Assembly: GCA_902523065.1 (NCBI GenBank) | Contig: CABYXZ010000003.1 | Span: 104,574-168,573 of the forward strand | Origin: an uncultured Marinoscillum sp. | Lineage (GTDB): Bacteria > Bacteroidota > Bacteroidia > Cytophagales > MED-G16 | Reading direction: 5' to 3' | DNA length: 64,000 nucleotides | Part shown: piece after piece, positions 1-8,752 of the stretch | Numbering within the stretch: position 1 is the stretch's first letter | Layout: each line of letters begins with the position of its first letter | Notes under the pieces: generated by a model | Told to the model about the DNA's origin: nothing | What the model saw: only the letters and a program-made list of their open reading frames with translations | Database searches by the model: none | Position numbers and translations under genes: made by a program

Positions 1-672
1 ATCAGATAATGTATCCTTTGATACAGTGTTGACAATATCACTTTTATCTAAAGAATTTATCATTACTGATGAATTTTTGGGTGAACATCCTATAACTTGA
101 ATATTTGAATTTACTGATTTTAAATAGTGGCCAATACCTGATATTAATCCACCACCCCCAACAGTGATAAAAACTCCATCAATATCTGGTAATTGATTAT
201 ATATTTCTACTCCCAATGTACCTTGACCAGATATCACATCTACATCATTGTAGGGTGACACGAAAACACAATTATTTTCTCTTGAGTATCTCATCGCCTC
301 ATATTCAGCATCTAAGCAATCATCTCCAAATACTATAACTTCAGAGCCATAAGATTCTATTTTATCAATTTTAGATTTTTTTGCTGATTGAGGTACATAG
401 ATTTTACCTGTTATATTCTTTGTTTTTAGTGCATATGATACCGCTGCACCATGATTTCCTGACGATGCTGCAACAATTTCATCAACTAAATTCAAGTTGT
501 AAATTTTATTTAATGCACCCCTGGCTTTAAATGAGCCTGTTTTCTGCATATTTTCAAGTTTCAAGTAAACATTCTGAGAAGGAGAAGACAATCTCTCAGA
601 TTTTATAAGTGGAGTCTTTAAAATAAAATTAGATATTCTTTCAAGAGAACTAACAGATGATGGTATTTTCAT
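1..672 (-). CDS. PLP-dependent threonine dehydratase / serine racemase-like enzyme, C-terminus cut by window edge
   Basis: Reading frame open to the left edge; 224 codons are visible from an ATG at 672. The protein begins MKIPSSVSSLERISNF and shows the hallmarks of fold-type II PLP enzymes of the threonine dehydratase/serine racemase group: GSFKARGA with the PLP lysine at residue 49, the substrate loop SSGNHGAA at about 70-77, and the glycine-rich phosphate loop GGGGLISG further on. The family removes ammonia from L-threonine or L-serine, or racemises serine, in the cytoplasm. The start lies 8 bp after the stop of the hydroxylase gene, so it is probably the last visible member of the lpxK-led transcript. 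A regulatory ACT domain, if any, would lie outside the window, so biosynthetic and catabolic forms or a racemase cannot be told apart. Confidence 0.85.
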   Translation of the reverse strand, partial: MKIPSSVSSLERISNFILKTPLIKSERLSSPSQNVYLKLENMQKTGSFKARGALNKIYNLNLVDEIVAASSGNHGAAVSYALKTKNITGKIYVPQSAKKSKIDKIESYGSEVIVFGDDCLDAEYEAMRYSRENNCVFVSPYNDVDVISGQGTLGVEIYNQLPDIDGVFITVGGGGLISGIGHYLKSVNSNIQVIGCSPKNSSVMINSLDKSDIVNTVSKDTLSD

Positions 673-680
673 TTTGGATA

Positions 681-1499
681 TTAGTCCTTATCAAGATTTC
701 TTTTGAAAGGAATCAAAAGTAAGCTTTTTAAAGATTTTGTTTTTTCTTTATTCATGTATGTATCAACACCATATACTATTGACTTCTGATCAGCTACATT
801 TGTGTGTGTGCTGAATAATCTATCCCATAATGAAAAAATATTTCCATAATTTGTGTCTGTGAGTGGTTGTTTGTAGTGATGATGAATTTTATGCATGTGG
901 GGAGTTACAAAAATTAGAGAAATAAAATTATCAACTTTTTTTGGTAAGTTGATATTAGCATGTGTTATATGAGCAAATAACACAGATAAGCTTTGATAAA
1001 GCATGACCATGCCAATAGAAGCTCCTGATATGTATATGCACAATATTGTAAAGGTTATCCTAAATATAATTTCTCCAGGATGATGCCTAAGTCCAGTAGT
1101 TACATCTACATTCATATCACTATGATGAACAAGATGAAATTTCCACATCCATGGTACTTTATGTTCGATAAAATGAACCAAGTAAGCTCCAAAATCCAGT
1201 ATCAATAGACTCATTAAGACTTGAATTAAAAGAGGGATGTCGAAGAAGTGAATTAATCCTATTTTATTTTGTGAAACAAAATCAGTCGATTTAAGTAACA
1301 AAAAAGCAAGCCCAAACCCAATAATAGCCGTACAAATTGTAAAAAATAAATTGGTTAGAGCATGGCTTGTTTTTTTATAATTAAAAGAATAAAGAGGTAT
1401 AACGCCCTCTAAAATCCAAAAAAATATAATTCCACCTATGAGTATTGAGCTTCTAAATGATAAAGGAACATCTGAAAAAAAATCAATTATTTCAATCAT
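681..1499 (-). CDS. sterol desaturase / fatty acid hydroxylase superfamily protein
   Basis: 272-aa integral membrane protein with several hydrophobic segments in its first half and the three histidine boxes of the non-haem di-iron hydroxylase superfamily: HFIEH, then HLVHH (with the nearby RHHPGE typical of this group), and near the C-terminus HKIHHHY. Members insert oxygen or a double bond in sterols, carotenoids, fatty acids or ether lipids; the substrate cannot be read from the sequence. Its ATG overlaps the stop of the upstream aminotransferase gene by 4 bp (ATGA), indicating translational coupling, and the PLP-lyase gene follows after 8 bp. The length is normal for bacterial family members. 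Confidence 0.85.
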   Translation of the reverse strand: MIEIIDFFSDVPLSFRSSILIGGIIFFWILEGVIPLYSFNYKKTSHALTNLFFTICTAIIGFGLAFLLLKSTDFVSQNKIGLIHFFDIPLLIQVLMSLLILDFGAYLVHFIEHKVPWMWKFHLVHHSDMNVDVTTGLRHHPGEIIFRITFTILCIYISGASIGMVMLYQSLSVLFAHITHANINLPKKVDNFISLIFVTPHMHKIHHHYKQPLTDTNYGNIFSLWDRLFSTHTNVADQKSIVYGVDTYMNKEKTKSLKSLLLIPFKRNLDKD

Positions 1500-2782
1500 G
1501 ACAAAGTTTTGATTACTTTAAAAGTTCTGTCGATTTCATCTTCATTATTGTAAATATGAACGGAATGTCTTAGTAATTCTTTTCCAACTGACCTTGGTTG
1601 CAACCTCTCTCTATCCCACAATATTTTCTGCAGTTCGGGGCCGTTAACACCATCGACCTTATATGTGGTTAATCCTGCGCACAAATCTTCATTATGAGAT
1701 GAAATAATTTCAACATTATCTAGTTTCTTTAAACCGTCTCTTAGATACCTCCCAAGATATTTTATTCTACTTATCCAGTTATTATCTCCAATCATATTAA
1801 AAAAATCAATAGATGCATCTAAACCAACTCTTAAAGAAGGATTACCCGTGCCAGATTGTTGTAGGCTAAAACCTTTATCCTCTTTATTATCCCAATTGTA
1901 ACTTGAAAGTGTTGGCCATATCTCTGCTGATATAGAACTTTTTAGATATAATATTCCATTACCTGGAGGTGATAAAAGCCATTTATGAAGACTAGAATAG
2001 TATGCATCACATGATAAATCTTTCAAGTCTACATCAATTTGACCTACTGCCTGAGCACCATCAATCACAGTAAAAATGCCTTTTGATTTTGCAAATTCAC
2101 ATATTTCCTTGATAGGCATAACCGTCCCATAAACTGAAACTATGTGAGGAATCGCAATGACTTTAGTCTTTTTTGTAACCATTGATGTGATTGAGGTAAT
2201 AATTTCATCTTTACTATTTACCGGAACTGGAAGTATAGCCTGTTTATATACAATACCTTTTCTTTTCTCCAACTGTTTCCATGCAGCATAACCTCCCCCA
2301 TGTTCTTGATTAGTATTTATCACCTCATCTCCCTTCTTTAAGTCAAGACCGTGGGCCACAAAATTCATCCCAAAAGTTGCATTCTGAATTAATGAAATTT
2401 CCTTGTAATTACAGTTTAAAATTTTACCCAATTTCTCTCTGATCTTAAGATATGGATCATATCCGGCCAATAGATTAGGACCTTCACCTTTATAATCTGT
2501 CTTTGCCCCATTAATGGCATTATTTCTCATGTCATTAATTACAGCATTTAATACGTAATTAGACTGAACACCAAGTGTTCCATTATTAAAATATGTATCG
2601 TTTTTGTCAGTAGGAAATAGTTTTTTTACTTCTAACCAATACTCTGATTCGTCTCCAGAAAGACGATTTTTAATATTATTTATATCAATATCATGCCTTA
2701 ATTTACTAGTGAAACTTACTGTTGAAAACGCACCTAGTCCAAGAGCAGTTTTAGAAATAAAAGATCTTCTGGAATTTTTCAT
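1496..2782 (-). CDS. class V aminotransferase, probably exported by the Tat pathway
   Basis: 428-aa PLP enzyme of the class V aminotransferase / cysteine desulfurase / isopenicillin-N-epimerase-like group. The cofactor aspartate sits in VIDGAQAVGQ (Asp241) and the PLP lysine in SSLHKWLLSPPGNG (Lys267). The N-terminus SRRSFISK followed by a short hydrophobic stretch is a good twin-arginine signal, so the folded, PLP-loaded enzyme is likely exported to the periplasm. That fits known Tat-exported epimerase-like proteins of Bacteroidota, but the substrate is unknown. It follows the DUF3575-like gene after 30 bp and overlaps the hydroxylase gene by 4 bp. The ATG at 2782 places the RR motif at residues 5-6, as expected for Tat. 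Confidence 0.85.
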   Translation of the reverse strand: MKNSRRSFISKTALGLGAFSTVSFTSKLRHDIDINNIKNRLSGDESEYWLEVKKLFPTDKNDTYFNNGTLGVQSNYVLNAVINDMRNNAINGAKTDYKGEGPNLLAGYDPYLKIREKLGKILNCNYKEISLIQNATFGMNFVAHGLDLKKGDEVINTNQEHGGGYAAWKQLEKRKGIVYKQAILPVPVNSKDEIITSITSMVTKKTKVIAIPHIVSVYGTVMPIKEICEFAKSKGIFTVIDGAQAVGQIDVDLKDLSCDAYYSSLHKWLLSPPGNGILYLKSSISAEIWPTLSSYNWDNKEDKGFSLQQSGTGNPSLRVGLDASIDFFNMIGDNNWISRIKYLGRYLRDGLKKLDNVEIISSHNEDLCAGLTTYKVDGVNGPELQKILWDRERLQPRSVGKELLRHSVHIYNNEDEIDRTFKVIKTLS

Positions 2783-2812
2783 AAAATAGATAATAAATAT
2801 AGTTAAAAACGT

Positions 2813-3379
2813 TTAAAACATGTAACCTAACATTATTCCTCCTCTATATGGAATCCACTGAGCACTATAGTTAATAATTGTTAGAATATCGTATCGTAAT
2901 CCTGTCTTTCTATTAAACCCTTCATAAGTAGCCTTGGACCATCCTCCACCAACAAAAAAATCTAGTAACCATCTCTCTTTTAATTTTTTTTGATATCCAC
3001 CAGTTATGCCAGTAAATATTATATATCCGTATTGATATTCATTTGATAAAGCGTATGAACTGTTTTTTGATAACTTAAACATTCCCGATCCAACATGAGC
3101 CCCCAAATAAAAACCATTGTTCAATTCTTTAAAGTGATACCTTACCTCTGGAAAGATTTGATTGAAAATATAAGGCCTTCTGTCATACCTATTAGAGACT
3201 GAATTCCAAAATGAGGTTGTTACATCTAATTGAAAAGTTAATTTCTTTGATATTGGTAATTCTACTCCTAATCCTGGGACACCAAGGATAGTTGTTGGAG
3301 TATTCAGCTTTATGTATGTCTGAGAAAAAATATTACTATTAAAAACTAAAATAAAGATTAGTATAATTGAAAATTTCAT
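2813..3379 (-). CDS. DUF3575-like outer-membrane beta-barrel protein
   Basis: 188 aa with a clear signal peptide (hydrophobic residues 4-18, likely cleavage before Gln20). The mature part alternates hydrophobic and polar residues and ends in an aromatic residue (GYMF), as small outer-membrane barrels do. The pattern LGVELPISKKLTFQLD, then FPEVRYHF, FYLGAHVGSG and a GGYQKKLKERWLLDFFVGGG-like stretch resembles the DUF3575 family of Bacteroidota, whose role is not known. The start codon overlaps the porin stop by one base (TGATG), so the two are likely co-translated. The family call rests on motif memory, not on a search. Confidence 0.65.
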   Translation of the reverse strand: MKFSIILIFILVFNSNIFSQTYIKLNTPTTILGVPGLGVELPISKKLTFQLDVTTSFWNSVSNRYDRRPYIFNQIFPEVRYHFKELNNGFYLGAHVGSGMFKLSKNSSYALSNEYQYGYIIFTGITGGYQKKLKERWLLDFFVGGGWSKATYEGFNRKTGLRYDILTIINYSAQWIPYRGGIMLGYMF

Positions 3380-5253
3380 CAGTTAAAGAAATACCACCTA
3401 ACACCCAAATCTAGTACTTTTTTTTGAGCAGGATAGTATGGAGTAACAAAATAACCATCAAAACTATCAAATTGATTAAAATGATTCATTTTTAAAAATA
3501 TTCTTAAATTATTTACTTGCATTGTGAAAAATAGATCAAATCTCAAATATCTCTCTAACATAAATTCATTTTGAACATAAAAATTTTGAGTAATTGGGTC
3601 ATATGCGTCACCATAAAATTCTGATCTATATGAAATTATAGAACCTAGTTGAACAGGGATAGTATTATTAAACCAGATACCATTATAGTAAAGTTTTGAA
3701 TACAATGTCTGCTTAGGAAAATTTAATATCCCATTAGCTGAATTTGAGGACAAATTATATGTAAACTTATTGTCGAAATTAATCTTGTTATTTAATAACT
3801 TCAGTTTTAAGTCAACAATAAATTGATTGAAGGTAATAACTTGATCTGCTTGCAAATGATTATCTCCAACAAAATAAATATGATCTTTTATTGTATAAAA
3901 ATTAATTGAGGGTGAAAAAGTAATGAATCTATTCTCTAAATTAATCTTAGCATTTAAATTATTAACAAAAGAAGAATTAAAATTATTTTCCCAGGAATAA
4001 TGATTACCTAGATAAATTCTCTCAAATATTTTCGGTTCATACAAAGCACTTAAATAAGAAGCCTCAAATATTTTTGATTTTAAATCTACTTTTAGCCTAT
4101 AGTCACTAGATTTTTTAATTTCAAAATTACTTATAACATCAAAGCTTGGGTTTTTATATTTTAGTAATCCACCAACATAAATTTCAGAAAATGAGTTTTC
4201 TAATGCATTAACATGGTATTTGAAGTATCCAAAATTACCATATATATCATAGTTAAATAATTTAGAATTTCCTTTTATCCCTATTCTGTTTGAAACATTT
4301 TTTATTTTGAATGAGTCTTGGGTTGCAATATTATCTGAAAAACTATTATAAAAATTAAAATTGAGAGATAGATTCATATCTTCGTAACCATAATATTCTT
4401 TTCTGTATTTAGTCTGATTATAAAACTTAAGTTCATTTGATAATTTATAATCTGTATATGTCTCCAATTTTAAATTTTTATAAACATTTTCAACCTCTGT
4501 TAGTCTTACCTCAAAATCTTTGTATAAGAAAAAGTCAATAGGAAGAGAGTCAACTATTAAATCAACTCCACCAGTTCCTAATATGCTATGATTTAGAGAA
4601 ATAATGTCTGTAAAGTGAGATATTTTTTTGTTGTTTGATTTATGAAAAATATTGAATTTGAGTGAAGAAGATTTAATGTTTTTGTCACCCTTATTTTTTA
4701 TAGCACCGATTTGCTTATCAGACGAAATCCTATTGATTGCTAATGTTAAATTCCAATTCTTATTTACATTTCGAGAAAATTCGAAATCAACTTTTGATCT
4801 TCCTAGCCCACCAAAAAATAAACCCAAATCAATAAATGGTGATTTTGTATCGTAGAATTTTGATGTAGAAATATCATCAATATATGGTTGAAGTGAAGAA
4901 AGACCAGATTGTAATGAAAAAGAGTTAGGGGTTTCATAAAAAATATTTCTAACAGGACTACCTAAATTACCAAGATTTTGATATTTGAATTGATTTTTTT
5001 CAGGTATTGATATATCATAAATATCATTTAATGTTGAGTCAAGGATTAAAAATGTAGTATCTGACAGAAGAAAGTTTTCCTTACTTATGAATGAGGTTGT
5101 CTTCATCCCATATATAATTTTTGTTGTGTCATCAAGTATTGTCCTTTGATTTAATCCTTCCTGATTTACCTCTCTTTCTCTTTTTCCCTCTCTTTCTTGT
5201 GCAATAGAACTAAATGCAAGAATTGATATTAAAAATGTATGTAGAAGCCTCAT
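3379..5253 (-). CDS. putative outer-membrane porin (Porin_10-like)
   Basis: 624 aa with a short signal peptide (hydrophobic residues 3-17), a charged linker rich in Glu and Arg at about 20-35, then a long beta-rich region of alternating residues ending in VRWYFFN, a terminal aromatic suited to BAM insertion. The segment YDTKSPFIDLGLFFGG followed by FSRNVNKNWNLTLAINRI is typical of the Bacteroidota putative-porin family, where a TPY-like stretch precedes the first strands. It would sit in the outer membrane; the substrate is unknown. The start overlaps the lpxK stop by 4 bp (ATGA), placing it in an envelope-biogenesis transcript. Confidence 0.75.
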   Translation of the reverse strand: MRLLHTFLISILAFSSIAQEREGKREREVNQEGLNQRTILDDTTKIIYGMKTTSFISKENFLLSDTTFLILDSTLNDIYDISIPEKNQFKYQNLGNLGSPVRNIFYETPNSFSLQSGLSSLQPYIDDISTSKFYDTKSPFIDLGLFFGGLGRSKVDFEFSRNVNKNWNLTLAINRISSDKQIGAIKNKGDKNIKSSSLKFNIFHKSNNKKISHFTDIISLNHSILGTGGVDLIVDSLPIDFFLYKDFEVRLTEVENVYKNLKLETYTDYKLSNELKFYNQTKYRKEYYGYEDMNLSLNFNFYNSFSDNIATQDSFKIKNVSNRIGIKGNSKLFNYDIYGNFGYFKYHVNALENSFSEIYVGGLLKYKNPSFDVISNFEIKKSSDYRLKVDLKSKIFEASYLSALYEPKIFERIYLGNHYSWENNFNSSFVNNLNAKINLENRFITFSPSINFYTIKDHIYFVGDNHLQADQVITFNQFIVDLKLKLLNNKINFDNKFTYNLSSNSANGILNFPKQTLYSKLYYNGIWFNNTIPVQLGSIISYRSEFYGDAYDPITQNFYVQNEFMLERYLRFDLFFTMQVNNLRIFLKMNHFNQFDSFDGYFVTPYYPAQKKVLDLGVRWYFFN

Positions 5254-6257
5254 TTAGGTAAATATTCTAATATCGAAACTTTGTTTAAAAAAGTTATATT
5301 AATCGGTACATAATATACACTAATACCTTCTAAAAGGTGTCTGTATTCACATAATTTAACGGCATCTTTTTCTGTGGTCAAAATGGTTATATTATCTCCA
5401 TGATTTTTTAATATCATAGTTATATCATCGTCTTTATATTTATGATGATCTGGAAAATTGTATGTTTCAACTAATTTAAAATGATCATCAACATACTTAA
5501 AAAAATCATCAGGATAAGCAATTGAAGATATAGCAACTACATTTTTTTTAATTTTTTCTCCAAATATTTTTTTAGGTTTATCGTAAGTAATACATGAAAA
5601 TAGGATTGGTGTATTTTTTTTCAAATATTTTTTTGCTTTAGATTCAAAATTTCTTTTTTCCATTTCAGTTATACCTATATCACAACCAGAAAATATAAGT
5701 ACATCTGCCCTATTTGCATTACATCTAAACTCTCTTAACCTTCCCACAGGAAATAGACTATCGTCATAAAAAGGTCTTTTTATTGATGAAATTAATAAAT
5801 CACAATCTGCTTCAATAGATCTTTGCTGGTAAGCATCATCCATAACAACATACTCTACATTTTTTTTCTCAGATAGCTGAATTGCTTTTTGTCTATCCTC
5901 AGAAACAATTACATCTAACTTCCCTCTAAATTTTTTGAAGTACTGCATAGGTTCGTCGCCTACAGTCATAAAATTATCCTTTTCGGATAGGGAAATTAAA
6001 CCTTTTGTAACTCTTTTATATCCTCTACTTATTATCGAGATTGATTGATTTTTATCCAAAAGTAATTTAACGATGAATTCAACGTGAGGTGTTTTTCCTG
6101 ACCCACCCATTATTAAATTACCTACTGAAATTATTTTGGTATTAAACTTTTTTGATTTGATAATACTATAATCAAATGATATGTTCCGAATAATTATAAT
6201 GAGTCCGTATATAACAGAGAAAGGAAACATTATTACTTTTGTAAGAAAATATATCAT
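5250..6257 (-). CDS. lpxK: tetraacyldisaccharide 4'-kinase
   Basis: 335 aa. LpxK phosphorylates the 4' position of the lipid A disaccharide at the inner membrane, making lipid IVA. An N-terminal membrane-anchoring hydrophobic segment (about residues 8-24) is followed by the family's Walker A region VGNLIMGGSGKTP (46-58), then GDEPMQ, the VMDDAYQQR segment that carries the catalytic and Mg-binding acidic residues, and a late TTEKDAVKL motif. The ATG used leaves only 5 bp to the divergent Nif3-like gene; a second Met at residue 10 (6230) is a possible alternative start that would leave more room. First gene of a run of overlapping minus-strand genes. Confidence 0.93.
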   Translation of the reverse strand: MIYFLTKVIMFPFSVIYGLIIIIRNISFDYSIIKSKKFNTKIISVGNLIMGGSGKTPHVEFIVKLLLDKNQSISIISRGYKRVTKGLISLSEKDNFMTVGDEPMQYFKKFRGKLDVIVSEDRQKAIQLSEKKNVEYVVMDDAYQQRSIEADCDLLISSIKRPFYDDSLFPVGRLREFRCNANRADVLIFSGCDIGITEMEKRNFESKAKKYLKKNTPILFSCITYDKPKKIFGEKIKKNVVAISSIAYPDDFFKYVDDHFKLVETYNFPDHHKYKDDDITMILKNHGDNITILTTEKDAVKLCEYRHLLEGISVYYVPINITFLNKVSILEYLPK

Positions 6258-6262
6258 CCTAC

Positions 6263-7354
6263 ATGAAATTAAATAAAATTATTCAATCTTTAGAGGAATG
6301 GGCTCCATCAATTTATCAAGAATCCTACGATAATTCGGGATTAATTATTGGCGATATTAACTCAGAAGTTAGTGGTTGTCTGATAACTCTTGACTGTACT
6401 GAAGAGGTAGTTGATGAAGCAATAAAAAAAAATTGTAATCTTATAATATCACACCATCCAATATTATTTAAAAGTATCAATAAAATAAATTTTAACAATT
6501 GGGAGTCAAGGGTAATAAAAAAGTCTATTAAAAATGATATTAACATATATGCTTTACATACAAACCTAGATAATGTCTCAAATGGTGTAAACAAAAAAAT
6601 ATGTGACATACTTCAAGTGGATAATACTGAGATATTAAGAAAAAAAGAAAATATATCTTGTAGACTTGATGTATATATACCTGAAAAAGATAAAGATGAA
6701 TTTCTTAAAAAAATATTTGAAACAGGAGGAGGAATTATTGGTAACTACAATGAATGCTCATTCCAAATACACGGAAGGGGTACTTTTTTGCCAAATGATG
6801 AAGCAAAACCTCAAATTGGAGAAAAAAATAAAAAAGAAACTATCGATGAAATTAAATTAGAAATATTTTTCAATAAAAATTACATAGAAAATATTAAGCA
6901 TTGCATCAACCAATATCACCCATACGATGAACCAACCTACAGTATAAATAATACTTTAAACACATCAAAAAATATTGGATCAGGAATGATAGGAAAAAGA
7001 AAAGTTGATTTTAAAATTTTAATCAAGGAAATAGTAAAACTTTTTAATGTAAAATCCATTAGACATACTAATGTCGTAAAAAATAAAATTAATACAATAG
7101 CAGTATGTGGAGGTTCTGGGTCATTTCTAATAAAAGATGCTATATCTGCTAAGGCCGATGTGTTTATAACCTCAGACATGAAATATCACGACTATTTTAT
7201 TGCTGATAATAAAATAACAATAATTGACATAGGTCATTATGAAGGTGAACAATTTACAAAAGACTTGATTTTTGAATATTTAAGTAAAAAATTTCTTAAT
7301 ATTGCACTTCATTTATCAAATGTGAATACTAATCCTATAAATTACTACAACTGA
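6263..7354 (+). CDS. Nif3-like dinuclear metal centre protein (DUF34/YbgI family)
   Basis: 363 aa. The start MKLNKIIQSLEEWAPSIYQE is typical of the family in Bacteroidota, supporting this ATG. Metal ligands expected for the two-metal site are visible: SHHP (His64, His65), LHTNLDN (His99, Asp103) and the C-terminal GHYEGEQF. Between the two halves lies the PII/CutA-like insertion seen in the longer (about 365-aa) members. The family forms hexameric toroids; it is often labelled GTP cyclohydrolase 1 type 2, but its physiological reaction is unsettled. The zinc-ribbon gene starts one base after its stop, a pairing common in Bacteroidota. Confidence 0.92.
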   Translation: MKLNKIIQSLEEWAPSIYQESYDNSGLIIGDINSEVSGCLITLDCTEEVVDEAIKKNCNLIISHHPILFKSINKINFNNWESRVIKKSIKNDINIYALHTNLDNVSNGVNKKICDILQVDNTEILRKKENISCRLDVYIPEKDKDEFLKKIFETGGGIIGNYNECSFQIHGRGTFLPNDEAKPQIGEKNKKETIDEIKLEIFFNKNYIENIKHCINQYHPYDEPTYSINNTLNTSKNIGSGMIGKRKVDFKILIKEIVKLFNVKSIRHTNVVKNKINTIAVCGGSGSFLIKDAISAKADVFITSDMKYHDYFIADNKITIIDIGHYEGEQFTKDLIFEYLSKKFLNIALHLSNVNTNPINYYN

Positions 7355-7355
7355 C

Positions 7356-8150
7356 ATGGAAAACATTGAAAAAAAACTTGATAACTTATTAAAGCTTCAA
7401 GAAATTGATTCCAAAATTTTTGAATTAAAACAAGTAAGAGGTGCACTGCCTGATGAGATTGAGGATCTAGAAGATGAATTGGTTGGATACAACAAAAGAT
7501 TAGAGAAATTCAATGATGACATCGAAAATAAAACCAAAGACATCGAAGACTTAAAAAACAAAACTTCTGAAGCAAAAAAATTGATCAAAAAATATAAAGA
7601 TCAGCAGATGAATGTAAGAAATAATAGGGAGTATGATGCAATATCAAAAGAAGTTGAATCGCAAGAGTTAGACACTAAAATTTTCGTAAAAAAATCAGCA
7701 GAAAACGAAGAAAATATCGAGGAAGTTAAGGTTAAAATAAAAGAAACTAAAAAGCTTATCAAAGAAAAAAATGAGGTTTTGAAATCAAAGAAGGCAGATT
7801 TAGATGTCCTTTCCGGAGAAAGTCAAGACGAAGAAAAAAAATTAGATACTCTCAAAAAGAAGGCCTCAAAAAAAATTGAATCAAGTTTACTTTTATCTTA
7901 CGAAAAACTTGTTGAAAGACAAAGAAATGGACTGGCAGTTGTAAAGGTTAAAAGAGGTGCATGTGGTGGATGTTTTAATGTAGTCCCCCCACAAAGACAA
8001 GCAGAAATAAAGGAAAAGAAAAAAATTATTTTATGTGAATATTGTGGAAGAATACTCGCTGATGTGATTGTTGAAGTTGTTGAAGATAAACCAAAGAAAA
8101 GAACTAAGAGAAAAAATACAACTAGGAAAAAAGCTACTGCTAAAAAATAG
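7356..8150 (+). CDS. coiled-coil protein with C-terminal C4 zinc ribbon
   Basis: 264 aa. Residues about 10-185 are a long Lys/Glu-rich coiled coil. A zinc ribbon follows, with two CxxC knuckles (CGGC and CEYC) about 25-30 residues apart, flanked by the family signature FNVVPPQRQAEI; the tail is very basic (Lys/Arg/Thr-rich). This is the CT398/HP0958-like family. HP0958 links flagellar and RNA functions in Helicobacter, but no specific job is established in Bacteroidota. One base separates it from the Nif3-like stop, so the two genes form an operon. It converges on the histidine phosphatase gene with 11 bp between stops. Confidence 0.85.
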   Translation: MENIEKKLDNLLKLQEIDSKIFELKQVRGALPDEIEDLEDELVGYNKRLEKFNDDIENKTKDIEDLKNKTSEAKKLIKKYKDQQMNVRNNREYDAISKEVESQELDTKIFVKKSAENEENIEEVKVKIKETKKLIKEKNEVLKSKKADLDVLSGESQDEEKKLDTLKKKASKKIESSLLLSYEKLVERQRNGLAVVKVKRGACGGCFNVVPPQRQAEIKEKKKIILCEYCGRILADVIVEVVEDKPKKRTKRKNTTRKKATAKK

Positions 8151-8161
8151 ATATCTTCTTT

Positions 8162-8752
8162 CTATAAATGTTTTCTTAAATTCCTATCAACGATTGCAAA
8201 CTTTCCATTATCATAATTGAGTATGTACATGCCTGTATTACTGTGAACATACTTATCCATCTTAGTTAAATCATTATCGATAATTTTTGAAAGCATCACT
8301 CTTAAAGCTCTTCCGTGTATGCAAATAAGAACACTAGCAAAATTTTCTTTAATTATCTTGTCAACTCCTCTCATAACCCTAGCTACCATCTCATTAGGTG
8401 ATTCTCCGCTATTAAACTTATTATCTAATTCTCCATTTTTCCAAGAGTCAGTTAAAGATTTGTATTCTACTAAATCATCATTTTTACCCTGATTAACACC
8501 CCAACTGATTTCATTAAAATCATTAATTTTTTCGTAAGGAATTCCATTATCAATAAATCTCTTAACTGTCTGTAAAGTTCTCTTCAACCCGGAAACGTAT
8601 ATTTTTTTTATATCTAATTCCTTATAGAAGTCATAAAATAACTCTGACTGTTTTATTCCTACTTCATTGAGTTCACTGTCAACCTCAGAACCTTGGATCA
8701 AACCTAATTTATTATATTCTGTCTCAGCGTGTCTTATTATATATAACCTCAT
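8162..8752 (-). CDS. histidine phosphatase (phosphoglycerate mutase-like) family protein
   Basis: 196 aa from the ATG at 8752 (MRLYIIRHAETEYN). The frame could begin one codon earlier at a TTG, but the ATG places the RHG motif at the usual position. Catalytic features: RHAETEYN with the phospho-accepting histidine, GLKRTLQTV, the acidic loop EISWGVNQGK, and the second histidine in ICIHGRALR. The family covers phosphoglycerate mutases, alpha-ribazole phosphatases and other phosphomonoesterases; the length and the WG.NQGK loop suggest a broad-specificity phosphatase. Its ATG shares one base with the stop of the PAS-UbiA gene (TGATG), so the two are translationally coupled. Confidence 0.88.
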   Translation of the reverse strand: MRLYIIRHAETEYNKLGLIQGSEVDSELNEVGIKQSELFYDFYKELDIKKIYVSGLKRTLQTVKRFIDNGIPYEKINDFNEISWGVNQGKNDDLVEYKSLTDSWKNGELDNKFNSGESPNEMVARVMRGVDKIIKENFASVLICIHGRALRVMLSKIIDNDLTKMDKYVHSNTGMYILNYDNGKFAIVDRNLRKHL

